Assembly (NCBI GenBank): GCA_964581305.1
Contig: CAZONC010000013.1
Coordinates: 1-13,734, forward strand
Origin: CAZONC01 sp964581305
GTDB lineage: Archaea > Aenigmatarchaeota > Aenigmatarchaeia > CG10238-14 > SCSR01
Direction: 5' to 3'
DNA: 13,734 nt
In this document: positions 1 through 7,141 of the stretch, piece after piece
How the letters are laid out: each line of letters opens with the position of its first letter
Numbering within the stretch: position 1 is the stretch's first letter
Notes under the pieces: model-generated
What the model saw: only the letters and a program-made list of their open reading frames with translations
Databases searched by the model: none
What the model was told of the DNA's origin: nothing
Translations under genes and position numbers: made by a program

Positions 1-1
1 A

Positions 2-87
2 TGGGTCTGGGGAGAATCGAACTCCCTTCTCCACCTTGTAAGGGTGGCTTTAGTTCTATATTAGTCCTACCATTAGACTACAGACCC
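2..87 (-). tRNA. tRNA-Val(UAC), interrupted by a 15-nt intron at position 25/26
   Basis: Read on the minus strand, the acceptor stem GGGTCTG/CAGACCC, T-arm GGGAG-TTCGATT-CTCCC and anticodon arm CCACC-CTTACAA-GGTGG are all perfect. The anticodon TAC (positions 40-38) reads GUA, valine. The discriminator is A and the next base is T, so CCA is not encoded. The D-stem GTC/GAC is separated from the anticodon stem by 16 nt where one base (position 26) is normal. The extra 15 nt are explained as an intron, listed separately, and removing it leaves a 71-nt tRNA. The 5' end directly abuts the stop codon of the upstream gene on the same strand, so it is probably co-transcribed with it and released by RNase P. 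Confidence 0.93.
49..63 (-). other. Non-canonical tRNA intron (25/26) in tRNA-Val
   Basis: The intron begins after C25 (end of the D-stem) and ends before the G that takes position 26. A relaxed bulge-helix-bulge can be drawn. The outer helix is UGG (D-loop) with CCA (anticodon stem). The central helix is UAGG with ACUA, three Watson-Crick pairs plus a G/A mismatch. The two 3-nt bulges are ACU and AAG. Cutting after the second base of each bulge (AC|U and AA|G) releases exactly 15 nt and restores standard spacing. The agreement between predicted cuts and tRNA geometry is the main support. The motif is weaker than a strict one, so the exact ends are inferred. Confidence 0.75.
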
Positions 88-1059
88 TTAAATTTTTTTC
101 CGTTTATTAGAAATAAAAACTTTTTCTATAAATAGCAAAGTTGCAATTAAAATTATCTGAACAATTCCAACAATACCAAACTCTGGTAAACTTACAGAAC
201 CGACCGATACGTCAATAATTAATGTTTTTCCACATCGACCATTCCAACACAAATTATTATCACCCAAATATGAGCAGTTTACACTATCTGTACAACGAAC
301 TAATGTTGCAGTAGACGTTGCATTTATTTGAACTTTAAAATTACCAGTTTGCAAAAACGTAACTTTTGGATAAAGAATTATTGTTTTGTTCCAATAAACT
401 CTATCAGATAAAAAGTTCGTTCCTTCTATCAAAACATACTGTGAATTGATAATTGACGCAATTGAAACATTCAAATTATCTGGAATTAAGCCCGTACTTT
501 TGATTTTGATAGGAAGAGCTACTGTCTTTCCCACACTAACAGTTATAGGTGAAACAGTAATAGTATAGTTTGTTGGTGCAAACACAGTAGTTGGATATGG
601 TGGACCATAAAATTCTTCATAAGCCGGGTCATAAAATTTACATGTTACATTATTGGATGCAATAAAATTATACTGTGGATTAGGAATGTTACATGAGTTA
701 TTTCCAGGCGCACCTAAATAGCTACAATTTTGATAGCCAGCACAATATTTTGTTATATTCCAACCATCTGGATCCTCTGGATTGCCAGGGTTTGGGCAAT
801 TAAGATAACATATTACGCCTATGTTTTTGGTTTCATTTGTCCAATACCAAGCATTCCATCTAATGCGAAGATTTGACAAATCACCTTTAAGCTTAAGAAT
901 CCCAACTAACTCTCCTTCTTCAGGTATAGCACCATCAATTATAATTGACTGAATAAAAAACGTAATATTAGCCTGTGGTAATTCAATTTGTGAATTTACT
1001 TGTGTAGCTGAAATAAGCAAAATGAAAAATATGACAATTACAATTGTTGTCTTTATCAT
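88..1059 (-). CDS. Secreted, probably N-glycosylated surface protein with a PEFG-type C-terminal anchor
   Basis: This 323-residue protein has no family I recognise. The ATG at 1059 is preferred to an in-frame TTG three codons upstream. Residues 1-23 form a hydrophobic signal peptide. The exported body has eleven N-x-S/T sequons. Two cysteine-rich stretches (about residues 106-123 and 256-276) share the pattern C-x5-CSYLG followed by a further Cys 9-11 residues on, which suggests a repeated disulfide module. The middle (about 165-250) looks beta-rich. The C-terminus has PEFG (292-295), a hydrophobic segment (296-316) and a basic tail SNKRKKI, the layout of archaeosortase substrates such as PEFG-CTERM proteins. 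Its stop codon touches the 5' end of tRNA-Val. A second secreted protein lies 36 nt upstream on the same strand, so an operon is likely. The sorting role is inference. Confidence 0.85.
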   Translation of the reverse strand: MIKTTIVIVIFFILLISATQVNSQIELPQANITFFIQSIIIDGAIPEEGELVGILKLKGDLSNLRIRWNAWYWTNETKNIGVICYLNCPNPGNPEDPDGWNITKYCAGYQNCSYLGAPGNNSCNIPNPQYNFIASNNVTCKFYDPAYEEFYGPPYPTTVFAPTNYTITVSPITVSVGKTVALPIKIKSTGLIPDNLNVSIASIINSQYVLIEGTNFLSDRVYWNKTIILYPKVTFLQTGNFKVQINATSTATLVRCTDSVNCSYLGDNNLCWNGRCGKTLIIDVSVGSVSLPEFGIVGIVQIILIATLLFIEKVFISNKRKKI

Positions 1060-1095
1060 TTTTATCAAATTATATTTAGTTGATAATGAATAATA

Positions 1096-1530
1096 TTATT
1101 TCCAGACAGTTATTTTTATCCATGCTAATTTTATTTTTCCATTGGGCTCTTGAATTAACATTGGTGCTCTATAGACCGAGCGCTCGGTTATTTTGGTAAC
1201 ATTTCCGCCAAGGCTCGGTTTTACTTCCAGAATCGTTGAATTGGCAAAATTGCCATTTATATAAACTGAAATATTGTATAAACCCAATTCTAGCGGTGCA
1301 TTAAAATAACAAACCCAATTTCCATATTGATCACTTTGGTTATTACACTCGATACCATTACCAATTATGGTAATATATGAATTTGGCTCTGATACACCTT
1401 GTGCAATTACTAAATCGCCCCACCAAGCGTTTTTTGTTGATAAAACAAAAGTTGACTGTTGTGCAAAAATTGCAGTACTGAATAAAATAATAAATATAAA
1501 TAAAAGCATCAAAAAATTACAGATCCTCAT
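1096..1530 (-). CDS. Small secreted protein with an Ig-like/beta-sandwich body
   Basis: This 144-residue protein begins with a signal peptide (about residues 1-23, ending near FAQQ). A stretch of alternating hydrophobic residues follows, including GLYNISVYINGN, which resembles the closing strands of bacterial/archaeal Ig-like domains. It has four N-x-S/T sequons and no C-terminal membrane segment, so it is probably secreted or held by a partner. The ATG at 1530 lies 30 nt from the divergent prefoldin gene, so both promoters share that short AT-rich gap. The next gene downstream is also secreted. I do not recognise a family. A surface-layer or adhesion role would be a guess from composition and context. 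Confidence 0.75.
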   Translation of the reverse strand: MRICNFLMLLFIFIILFSTAIFAQQSTFVLSTKNAWWGDLVIAQGVSEPNSYITIIGNGIECNNQSDQYGNWVCYFNAPLELGLYNISVYINGNFANSTILEVKPSLGGNVTKITERSVYRAPMLIQEPNGKIKLAWIKITVWK

Positions 1531-1560
1531 ATATTAATTTATTAGTAAATAAATGATTAT

Positions 1561-1959
1561 ATGCAAAAGGAGATTGAAGAAAAAGTAATAAATTTAAGGA
1601 TACTCGAAGCAAAACTTAATTCACTACTTAAACAAAGAGAGATTATTCTAAATAAAATATTAGAAATTGATAGCACATTGTCTGGTATTGATGAAATTCA
1701 AAATGGAGATAAAAAAATATTATTCCCTATTGGTTCTGGGGTATACATACCAGGGAAAGTTCATGAGAAAAAAATGATAGTCGAAATAGGTTCAAATATT
1801 GCGCTTCAAAAAAATGCAGAAGAAACAAAGAACTTTTTAAAAAAAAGAAAAGAAGAATTACAAAATACTTTAGGGAGCATTCAAAAAGAGATTTTAGAAG
1901 TATCTCAACTTACAGATACTTTACATGAAGAAATACAAAAGTTAAGCCAAAAAAAGTGA
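1561..1959 (+). CDS. pfdA: Prefoldin subunit alpha (GimC alpha)
   Basis: This is the alpha subunit of the hexameric cytosolic chaperone prefoldin (two alpha, four beta), which captures unfolded proteins with its coiled-coil tentacles and passes them to the thermosome. The 132 residues have the family layout. There is a charged coiled coil at about 1-45, a central beta-hairpin core containing FPIGSGVYIPGKV and VEIGSNIALQKN (about 56-87), and a second coiled coil at about 88-132. The length is close to the usual 140. The gene is followed after 4 nt by ftsY, and this pair is a common archaeal arrangement. Its ATG follows an AT-rich gap with a weak TATA-like element, so a leaderless mRNA is likely. 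Confidence 0.94.
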   Translation: MQKEIEEKVINLRILEAKLNSLLKQREIILNKILEIDSTLSGIDEIQNGDKKILFPIGSGVYIPGKVHEKKMIVEIGSNIALQKNAEETKNFLKKRKEELQNTLGSIQKEILEVSQLTDTLHEEIQKLSQKK

Positions 1960-1963
1960 TAAA

Positions 1964-3094
1964 ATGTTCGGATTTTTGAAAAAGAAATTTAGTAATACTG
2001 TGGAATTAATTTCTAATAAATTTAAGAAAAAAGAAGAAATGGTTAAAATTCTGGAAAAAGAGATTGAAGAAAAAACAAAAGAAATGGAGCGAAAATCTCC
2101 AGAAGATGTGATAAGTGAAATAAAGACAATAGCTGAAAAAACAGGGATAAAAGAAGATATAGAAAAAATAATCAAGACAGAACCCATAAAAGACAAAGGA
2201 TTTTTTAAAAAATTTACAGAAAAAATAAAAAAAATAGTTTTGGAAACAAAGCTAAGTGAAAAAGATTTAGAAGATGTATTAAATGATTTGGAAGTTGGGC
2301 TTATTGAAGCTGATACTGCGTTTGATGTTGCACAAAAAATTAAAAATGATTTAAAAGTTTCACTTCTGGGAAAAGAAGTAAAAAGAGGTAAAGAAAGGGA
2401 ATTTATAATCGATGCTATAAAAAAGAGTTTGCTTGAAATACTATCAGTTCCGACAATTGATATGGAAAATGTAATTAAAAAAGCAAAAAGCGAAAATAGG
2501 CCGGCCGTATTTTTATTTTTTGGAACGAATGGTGTTGGAAAAAGCTTAAATTTATCTAAGGTTGCATTTTGGCTTAAACAAAAAGGTTATAAACCAATTC
2601 TAGCTGCTGGTGATACTTTTAGAGCAGCTGGAGATATTCAATTGGAAAAATATGCAGAGATAATTAAAGTGCCAGTTATTAAGCAAAAGACAGGCGCAGA
2701 TTCGTGTGCTGTTATTTTTGATACGGTAAAGGCTGCAAAGGCTAGAGGGTATGATTGTGTTTTGGCTGACACGAGTGGGCGAATGCATACAAAAAAAGAT
2801 TTGTTAGCTGAATTGGAAAAAATTGTACGTGTTAATAAGCCCGATCTTAAAATTTTAGTGCTAGATAGTCTTTCTGGTTCAGATGTTTTGAATCAATTTG
2901 AATTTTTTGACAAGGCAGTTGGGATAGATGCAGTTATATTTTCAAAAGTTGATGTAAATGAAAAAGGTGGCAATATTTTATCAATATGCCATTTATTTAA
3001 AAGGCCGATTTTGTTTGTGGGAACAGGACAAAAACCAGAAGATTTGGAAGTTTATGATCCAGAAAAATTTGTAAAAAATATGATTGAGATATAA
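1964..3094 (+). CDS. ftsY: Signal recognition particle receptor FtsY
   Basis: This is the SRP receptor GTPase that docks SRP-ribosome complexes at the membrane and pairs with SRP54. Of its 376 residues, about 1-80 are a Lys/Glu-rich linker, about 85-170 the N domain, and about 180-376 the G domain. GTPase motifs are the P-loop GTNGVGKS (187-194), DTFRAAGDIQL (217-227), DTSGR (269-273), SKVD (327-330) and the closing GTGQ...YDPEKFV segment. Asp217, Arg220 and Gln226, equivalent to the composite-site catalytic residues of the SRP GTPase family, are kept. The surroundings differ from consensus: GKS-LN for GKTTT, DTSGR for DTAGR, SKVD for TKLD, and DVNEKGG for DGTAKGG. It probably shares an mRNA with pfdA. 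Confidence 0.93.
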   Translation: MFGFLKKKFSNTVELISNKFKKKEEMVKILEKEIEEKTKEMERKSPEDVISEIKTIAEKTGIKEDIEKIIKTEPIKDKGFFKKFTEKIKKIVLETKLSEKDLEDVLNDLEVGLIEADTAFDVAQKIKNDLKVSLLGKEVKRGKEREFIIDAIKKSLLEILSVPTIDMENVIKKAKSENRPAVFLFFGTNGVGKSLNLSKVAFWLKQKGYKPILAAGDTFRAAGDIQLEKYAEIIKVPVIKQKTGADSCAVIFDTVKAAKARGYDCVLADTSGRMHTKKDLLAELEKIVRVNKPDLKILVLDSLSGSDVLNQFEFFDKAVGIDAVIFSKVDVNEKGGNILSICHLFKRPILFVGTGQKPEDLEVYDPEKFVKNMIEI

Positions 3095-3108
3095 TTTATA
3101 ATCAAAAA

Positions 3109-3120
3109 CTTTATATTTAA
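3109..3120 (+). promoter_or_regulatory. TATA-box promoter of the srp54 operon
   Basis: CTTTATATTTAA lies in the 48-nt gap between ftsY and srp54. Its centre is about 28 nt before the srp54 ATG, so transcription should start at or next to the start codon (leaderless mRNA). It separates the pfdA-ftsY unit from the srp54 unit. Confidence 0.6.
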
Positions 3121-3142
3121 AAACAAATCCTAAATTGATAAC

Positions 3143-4465
3143 ATGTTTGATGGACTAAGAAGAGGCCTAAGTGATTTAATTAAAAGACTTACTACAGGAA
3201 CTTCTATAGATAAAGATGCAGTTGAGAAAATATTGATAGATCTGGAAAAAATTTTACTTCAGTCAGATGTGGATATTAAATTGACAAAAGAATTGATAGA
3301 AAGAATAAGGAAAAAAAGTTTAGAAGAAAAAATACCTGCAGGTTTAACTTTACGTGAGTATGTTCTGAAAATAATTTATGAGGAAATGGTAAGGCTTCTT
3401 GGTGAAGAAAGTGCAGATCTGAAAGGAAAAAAACGAATAATGTTTGTTGGGCTTTTTGGATCTGGAAAAACAACAAGTATAGCAAAATTGGCTAGATATC
3501 TTCAAAAACAGGGTCTTCGACCGGCATTAATAACTGTCGACTATCACAGACCTGCTGCTGTTGAACAACTACTTCAACTGGGGCAACAAATTCACGTTCC
3601 AGTTTACTATGATAAGAATTACAATCCTTATGAAGGAGTAAAAGACGGCTTGCAGAAATTAAAAAAATATGATGTGATAATAATTGATACTGCTGGAAGA
3701 AATGCACTTGATAAAGTACTTGCTGATGAACTGAAAAAAATAGCCGAAATAGCTAAACCAGATGAAGTTCTACTTACCATACCTGCTGATATAGGTAAAA
3801 TTGCTGGGGTACAAGCAAGTGAATTTAATAAACTGGTTGGTATAACGGGAGTAGTAATAACAAGAATGGATGGTACAGCAAAAGGAGGTGGGGCACTTGC
3901 TTCATGTGCAGCAACAGGTGCTAAAGTTAAATTCATAGGCACAGGTGAAAAACTTGAAGATTTTGAATTATATGATCCAAAAAGGTTTGTTTCACGATTA
4001 TTGGGACTTGGTGATTTAGAAACACTACTTGAAAAAGCAAAAGAAGCTGAAGTTAAACCAGAAAAAATGGAAAAAATTGTTGAAGGCAAATTTACTTTAC
4101 AAGATTATTTGGAGCAAATAGAAGCTTTACAAAAAATGGGTCCTATACAAAAGATTGTCTCAATGATTCCTGGGCTTGGAATGCTTAACTTACCTGAAGA
4201 GTTGCTAGAAAAACAGGAAGAAAAACTAAAACATTATCGAAATATAATACAGTCTATGACAAAAGAAGAAAGAGAAAATCCGGAGATAATTTCTTTAAGT
4301 CGAATTAAACGAATAGCAAAGGGAAGTGGAAGAAGTGAATCTGAGGTTCGCGAATTACTAGATCAGTATAGCAAAATGAAAAAACTAATAAAAGGACTTG
4401 GTGGGAAGGCCGGCTTGCAGCGCGGAATTTTAAAAAATTTGGCAAAATTTGGATTTAAGTTTTAG
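3143..4465 (+). CDS. srp54: Signal recognition particle 54 kDa protein (SRP54/Ffh)
   Basis: This GTPase binds 7S RNA, recognises signal peptides on ribosomes and docks with FtsY. The 440 residues comprise the N domain (about 1-90), G domain (about 95-290) and methionine-containing M domain (about 295-430). Visible motifs are the P-loop GLFGSGKTT (103-111), DYHRPAAVEQL (133-143, keeping Asp133, Arg136 and Gln142), DTAGR (182-186), TRMD (240-243), DGTAKGGGA, and the RNA-binding SRIKRIAKGSG (386-396). Differences from consensus are Arg for Lys in the fourth GTPase motif and PADIGKIAG where many homologues have an xDAxxGQ segment. It heads the archaeal srp54-pus10-rpl21e-rpoF-DUF655 series. No 7S RNA gene is seen in the window. 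Confidence 0.97.
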   Translation: MFDGLRRGLSDLIKRLTTGTSIDKDAVEKILIDLEKILLQSDVDIKLTKELIERIRKKSLEEKIPAGLTLREYVLKIIYEEMVRLLGEESADLKGKKRIMFVGLFGSGKTTSIAKLARYLQKQGLRPALITVDYHRPAAVEQLLQLGQQIHVPVYYDKNYNPYEGVKDGLQKLKKYDVIIIDTAGRNALDKVLADELKKIAEIAKPDEVLLTIPADIGKIAGVQASEFNKLVGITGVVITRMDGTAKGGGALASCAATGAKVKFIGTGEKLEDFELYDPKRFVSRLLGLGDLETLLEKAKEAEVKPEKMEKIVEGKFTLQDYLEQIEALQKMGPIQKIVSMIPGLGMLNLPEELLEKQEEKLKHYRNIIQSMTKEERENPEIISLSRIKRIAKGSGRSESEVRELLDQYSKMKKLIKGLGGKAGLQRGILKNLAKFGFKF

Positions 4466-4481
4466 AACTATAATTAATTTT

Positions 4482-5723
4482 ATGAAATTTCTTCAAGAAG
4501 TTTTAAAGAATCCAAAGAATGAGAAAAAAATAGTAGAAACTATAGAGTTTGGAGTTTGTAATAATTGCTTAGGACGAGCATTCGGAATGATTGGTCATGG
4601 TTTAACAAATGCAGAAAGAGGGAGAATATTAAGAAAATATGCAGAGGAAAAATTTGGCATAAAACAGCAGGAACCAGAGATTTGTAAATTGTGCAATAAT
4701 TTTTTTAAAAAAGATATTGATGAGATAACAACTTTAGTTGTTAAAAAATTACAGGGAATTGAATTTAAAACATTTTTGATCGGTTCAGTTATTCCAAATG
4801 AAATTAGTAAAAAACAAGAGGAACTATGGGAAAAAATTGGAATAGATGATGTGGAATCTATAAAGTCAGAGATTAATCGAGAATTGGGGAAAAAAGTAGA
4901 AAAAATAACCGGAAAGCATTTTGAGCAAAAAAATCCAGATATAACGATATTAGTTAATTTGGAAAATAGAACTGTAGGAGTTCAAGTCCGAAGTCTATAC
5001 ATCTATGGTGAATATCAAAAGCTTGTTCGTGGGATACCCCAAACAAAGTGGATTTGTTCGAAATGTAAGGGAAAAGGGTGCAAATATTGTAAAGGTTCAG
5101 GTAAATTATATCCCACATCTGTTCAAGAAATAATAGAAAAACCATTACTTAATGCAACGAAAGCTAAAAAATCTAAGTTTAGTGGAATGGGACGCGAAGA
5201 TATAGATGCACGCTGTTTAGATTATAGACCATTTGTTATCGAGCTTGTCAAACCGCAGAAAAGAAGCATCGATTTAAAAAAAATGGAAAAGTTGATAAAT
5301 AAATCTAAAAGGGTAAAGGTAAAAAATTTAAAATTTGTGACAAAGGATATGGTAAGGAAAATCAAGACGGAAAAAGTAGATAAAACATATCTTGTTGAAG
5401 TAGAATTTAAAAAAGAAATTGATCGAAAAAAACTTTCTGAATTGAAGAAAATAGTGGAGGAGCCAATTTTACAGAAAACACCAATTCGAGTATTACATCG
5501 AAGAGCAGATAAATTCAGAAAAAGGCGAGTTAAAAAAATAAGTTGGCAGGTAAAAGGCAAAAAAGCAATTTTTAAAATAACAGCTGAATCTGGTTTGTAT
5601 ATAAAAGAACTAATAACAGGTGATGAAGGGAGGACAAAACCAAATATAGCAGAGATATTGGGAAATGAGGCAAAAACAATAAAGCTTGATGTTATAAAGA
5701 TTCATTTAAAAAGCAAAATATAA
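4482..5723 (+). CDS. pus10: tRNA pseudouridine synthase Pus10 (U54 and U55)
   Basis: Archaeal Pus10 converts uridines 54 and 55 of the tRNA T-loop to pseudouridine; all three tRNAs in this window carry TTC there. I take the ATG at 4482 (413 residues) because the alternative in-frame start is a TTG inside srp54. There are two zinc-binding cysteine sets: Cys26, Cys29, Cys68 and Cys71 at the N-terminus, and Cys192, Cys195, Cys200 and Cys203 in WICSKCKGKGCKYCKG. A THUMP-like region (about 80-185) lies between them. The catalytic domain begins with GMGREDIDARCL (235-246), where the Asp in GRED (Asp240) is the likely catalytic residue by analogy with other pseudouridine synthases. It ends with ESGLYIKELITGDEGRTKPN. 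It starts 17 nt after srp54 and is probably co-transcribed with it. Confidence 0.94.
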   Translation: MKFLQEVLKNPKNEKKIVETIEFGVCNNCLGRAFGMIGHGLTNAERGRILRKYAEEKFGIKQQEPEICKLCNNFFKKDIDEITTLVVKKLQGIEFKTFLIGSVIPNEISKKQEELWEKIGIDDVESIKSEINRELGKKVEKITGKHFEQKNPDITILVNLENRTVGVQVRSLYIYGEYQKLVRGIPQTKWICSKCKGKGCKYCKGSGKLYPTSVQEIIEKPLLNATKAKKSKFSGMGREDIDARCLDYRPFVIELVKPQKRSIDLKKMEKLINKSKRVKVKNLKFVTKDMVRKIKTEKVDKTYLVEVEFKKEIDRKKLSELKKIVEEPILQKTPIRVLHRRADKFRKRRVKKISWQVKGKKAIFKITAESGLYIKELITGDEGRTKPNIAEILGNEAKTIKLDVIKIHLKSKI

Positions 5724-5734
5724 TTAAGGATTTT

Positions 5735-6022
5735 ATGGTTCAAAAACATGCTGGCTTCCGTGCAAGAACAAGAAAAAAATTAAGGCAAAAACCATATAAA
5801 AGGCCAGCCATAACAAAGTTCTTACAAAAATTTGAAAAAGGGCAAACTGTAGTTATAGTACAGGAACCATCTTCCCATAAAGGAATGCCGCATCCAAGAT
5901 TTAAAGGCATGATAGGAAAGGTTATTGATGTACGTGGAAAAAGTTATATAGTTGAAGTTAGAAATGGAAAAAAGGCAAAATATATAATTTCCAGGCCAGA
6001 GCATTTAAAGGTGGTTAAATGA
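5735..6022 (+). CDS. rpl21e: Large ribosomal subunit protein eL21 (L21e)
   Basis: This is a 95-residue archaeal/eukaryotic-type ribosomal protein of the 50S subunit, close to the usual family length. The diagnostic features are a basic N-terminus rich in RTRKKLRQKP, then an SH3-like barrel with GQTVVIVQEPSSHKGMPHPRFKGMIGKV and YIVEVRNGKK. It begins 11 nt after pus10, and its last codons overlap rpoF in an ATGA junction (6019-6022), so the two are translationally coupled. A GGTGG near 6009-6013 can serve as the ribosome-binding site of rpoF. Confidence 0.97.
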   Translation: MVQKHAGFRARTRKKLRQKPYKRPAITKFLQKFEKGQTVVIVQEPSSHKGMPHPRFKGMIGKVIDVRGKSYIVEVRNGKKAKYIISRPEHLKVVK

Positions 6023-6342
6023 ATATATTATCTGAAGAAGTTGTTACAAATGTAAAAGCAAGGGAAATATTAGAAAAAAGAGAGAAAGAGACAGAGTTGA
6101 AATATGAGCAAAAAAATGCGCTTGATAATTTGAAAAAATTCTATCCATATCCAGCTGAAAAAATAGAGGCGCTGGTAAATGAACTGAAAAATATAGAAAA
6201 ATTGAGAGATAGACAGATTGTTGCTATACTAAATTTCCTTCCAAAAGATAGGGATGATTTGCGTGTAATTTTACAAAAAGAATATTCTACTTTTTCTGAT
6301 GAAGAAATAAACACAATTCTTGAAATTGTGAAAAAGGTATAA
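6019..6342 (+). CDS. rpoF: DNA-directed RNA polymerase subunit F (Rpb4-like)
   Basis: RpoF pairs with RpoE (Rpb7-like) to form the stalk of archaeal RNA polymerase, which helps open-complex formation and binds emerging RNA. The 107 residues are mostly helical. The N-terminal part packs against RpoE, and a C-terminal HRDC-like bundle contains ALVNELKNIEKLRDRQIVAILNFLPKD in the place and form expected for the family. It overlaps rpl21e by 4 nt and is followed after 12 nt by the DUF655 gene, an order conserved in many archaea. Confidence 0.94.
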   Translation: MNILSEEVVTNVKAREILEKREKETELKYEQKNALDNLKKFYPYPAEKIEALVNELKNIEKLRDRQIVAILNFLPKDRDDLRVILQKEYSTFSDEEINTILEIVKKV

Positions 6343-6354
6343 AACGGTGATTGT

Positions 6355-6903
6355 ATGTTTATGAAGGATAATTATGCAATAGTATTAGATTTTCTTCCGC
6401 ATGGCAAACCCAATGAAAGAAGAACCGAGGCCATAGCACAATCAATTGGTGAAAATTTTTTTAATTTATTAGAGGTTGTTATAAGAGAGGGTGAAACAGT
6501 TAAACCAAAGGATCGAATTTATATTGGCGAGGAAAAAAGGGATAAGGTAAAATATATAAAAGGCCGAATTTCGTATAACGATCTAACAAGTTATGCTAAA
6601 TCAATATTAGAAGAAGTTTTAAATGAATTGGTGACCAAAAGCGAAAAAAGATTTGTAGAATTCTTTAACAAGGCTGGACCAATAACTACACGTTTACATA
6701 CTCTTGAGCTTCTACCCGGAATAGGAAAGAAACATATGTGGTCTATAATAAATGAAAGAAAACAAAAGCCCTTCGAAAGTTTGCAAGAGATTCAAGATCG
6801 AGTTGAAATGCTGCCAGATCCGAAGAAAATGATAATTAAAAGAATTTTGGCTGAATTAGAAGGAAAGGATAAATATAGGCTTTTTGTTGCTGCTTTGCGA
6901 TAA
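6355..6903 (+). CDS. DUF655 family nucleic-acid-binding protein (OB-fold plus helix-hairpin-helix)
   Basis: This 182-residue protein matches the archaeal DUF655 family (COG1491-type), for which an RNA- or DNA-binding role is predicted but not proven to my knowledge. An OB-like N-terminal half begins with YAIVLDFLPHGKPNERR and continues through VKPKDRIYIGEEKRDKVKYIKGR. The C-terminal half has a helix-hairpin-helix: LELLPGIGKKHMWSIINERK, then FESLQEIQDRV. A GGTGA at 6346-6350 precedes ATGs at 6355 and 6361; either could be used, and I keep the first. In many archaea ksgA (16S rRNA dimethylase) follows, but here the next gene is convergent and unrelated, so the conserved series ends. Its stop codon is directly followed by the convergent gene's stop codon. 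Confidence 0.9.
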   Translation: MFMKDNYAIVLDFLPHGKPNERRTEAIAQSIGENFFNLLEVVIREGETVKPKDRIYIGEEKRDKVKYIKGRISYNDLTSYAKSILEEVLNELVTKSEKRFVEFFNKAGPITTRLHTLELLPGIGKKHMWSIINERKQKPFESLQEIQDRVEMLPDPKKMIIKRILAELEGKDKYRLFVAALR

Positions 6904-7110
6904 TTATTCTTTTTTTGCAGCTACTGCTAAACAAACCCAAAAAAGGCCACCAATTAGAATAAGCATCAGCGCAATCAAGAATGCAAACGCATATCCTACA
7001 CTAGATACACCAAGCCCTCCTTCAAGATGTCCAGCAATTATCGATCCGAATAATATACAAAATCCACCCAAAAGCCAGGCAATAACCCTTTTTAAACTTT
7101 CAAATATCAT
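6904..7110 (-). CDS. Small two-helix membrane protein, unknown function
   Basis: This 68-residue protein has a short amphipathic start (MIFESLKRV), a hydrophobic segment at about 9-26, a Gly-rich loop (HLEGGLGVSS), a long hydrophobic segment at about 38-64 and a KKE tail. It should be an integral membrane protein. I recognise no family. It lies 31 nt downstream of the aEF-1beta gene on the same strand, so it may be the last gene of that operon. Its stop codon (6904-6906) sits back to back with the stop of the convergent DUF655 gene (6901-6903). Confidence 0.7.
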   Translation of the reverse strand: MIFESLKRVIAWLLGGFCILFGSIIAGHLEGGLGVSSVGYAFAFLIALMLILIGGLFWVCLAVAAKKE

Positions 7111-7141
7111 ATCAAATAATTGAAATTAAAAGAATAAAAAG

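Noticed and set aside
1060..1068. TTG start three codons upstream for the surface protein
   Set aside because: The ATG at 1059 gives a normal signal peptide; the TTG only adds a duplicate Met-Ile-Lys.
3095..3142. Possible 7S SRP RNA gene next to srp54
   Set aside because: The gap is 48 nt, AT-rich and without the conserved SRP RNA hairpin; no other gap is long enough.
3628..4089. 153-codon antisense ORF within srp54
   Set aside because: Ser/Ala/Pro-rich mirror of a conserved gene, with no motif and no promoter; other long antisense frames across ftsY, srp54, pus10 and thrS are of the same kind.
4449..4481. Upstream TTG start for Pus10 inside srp54
   Set aside because: It adds 11 residues without family similarity; the ATG at 4482 lies just after the srp54 stop and gives the expected start.
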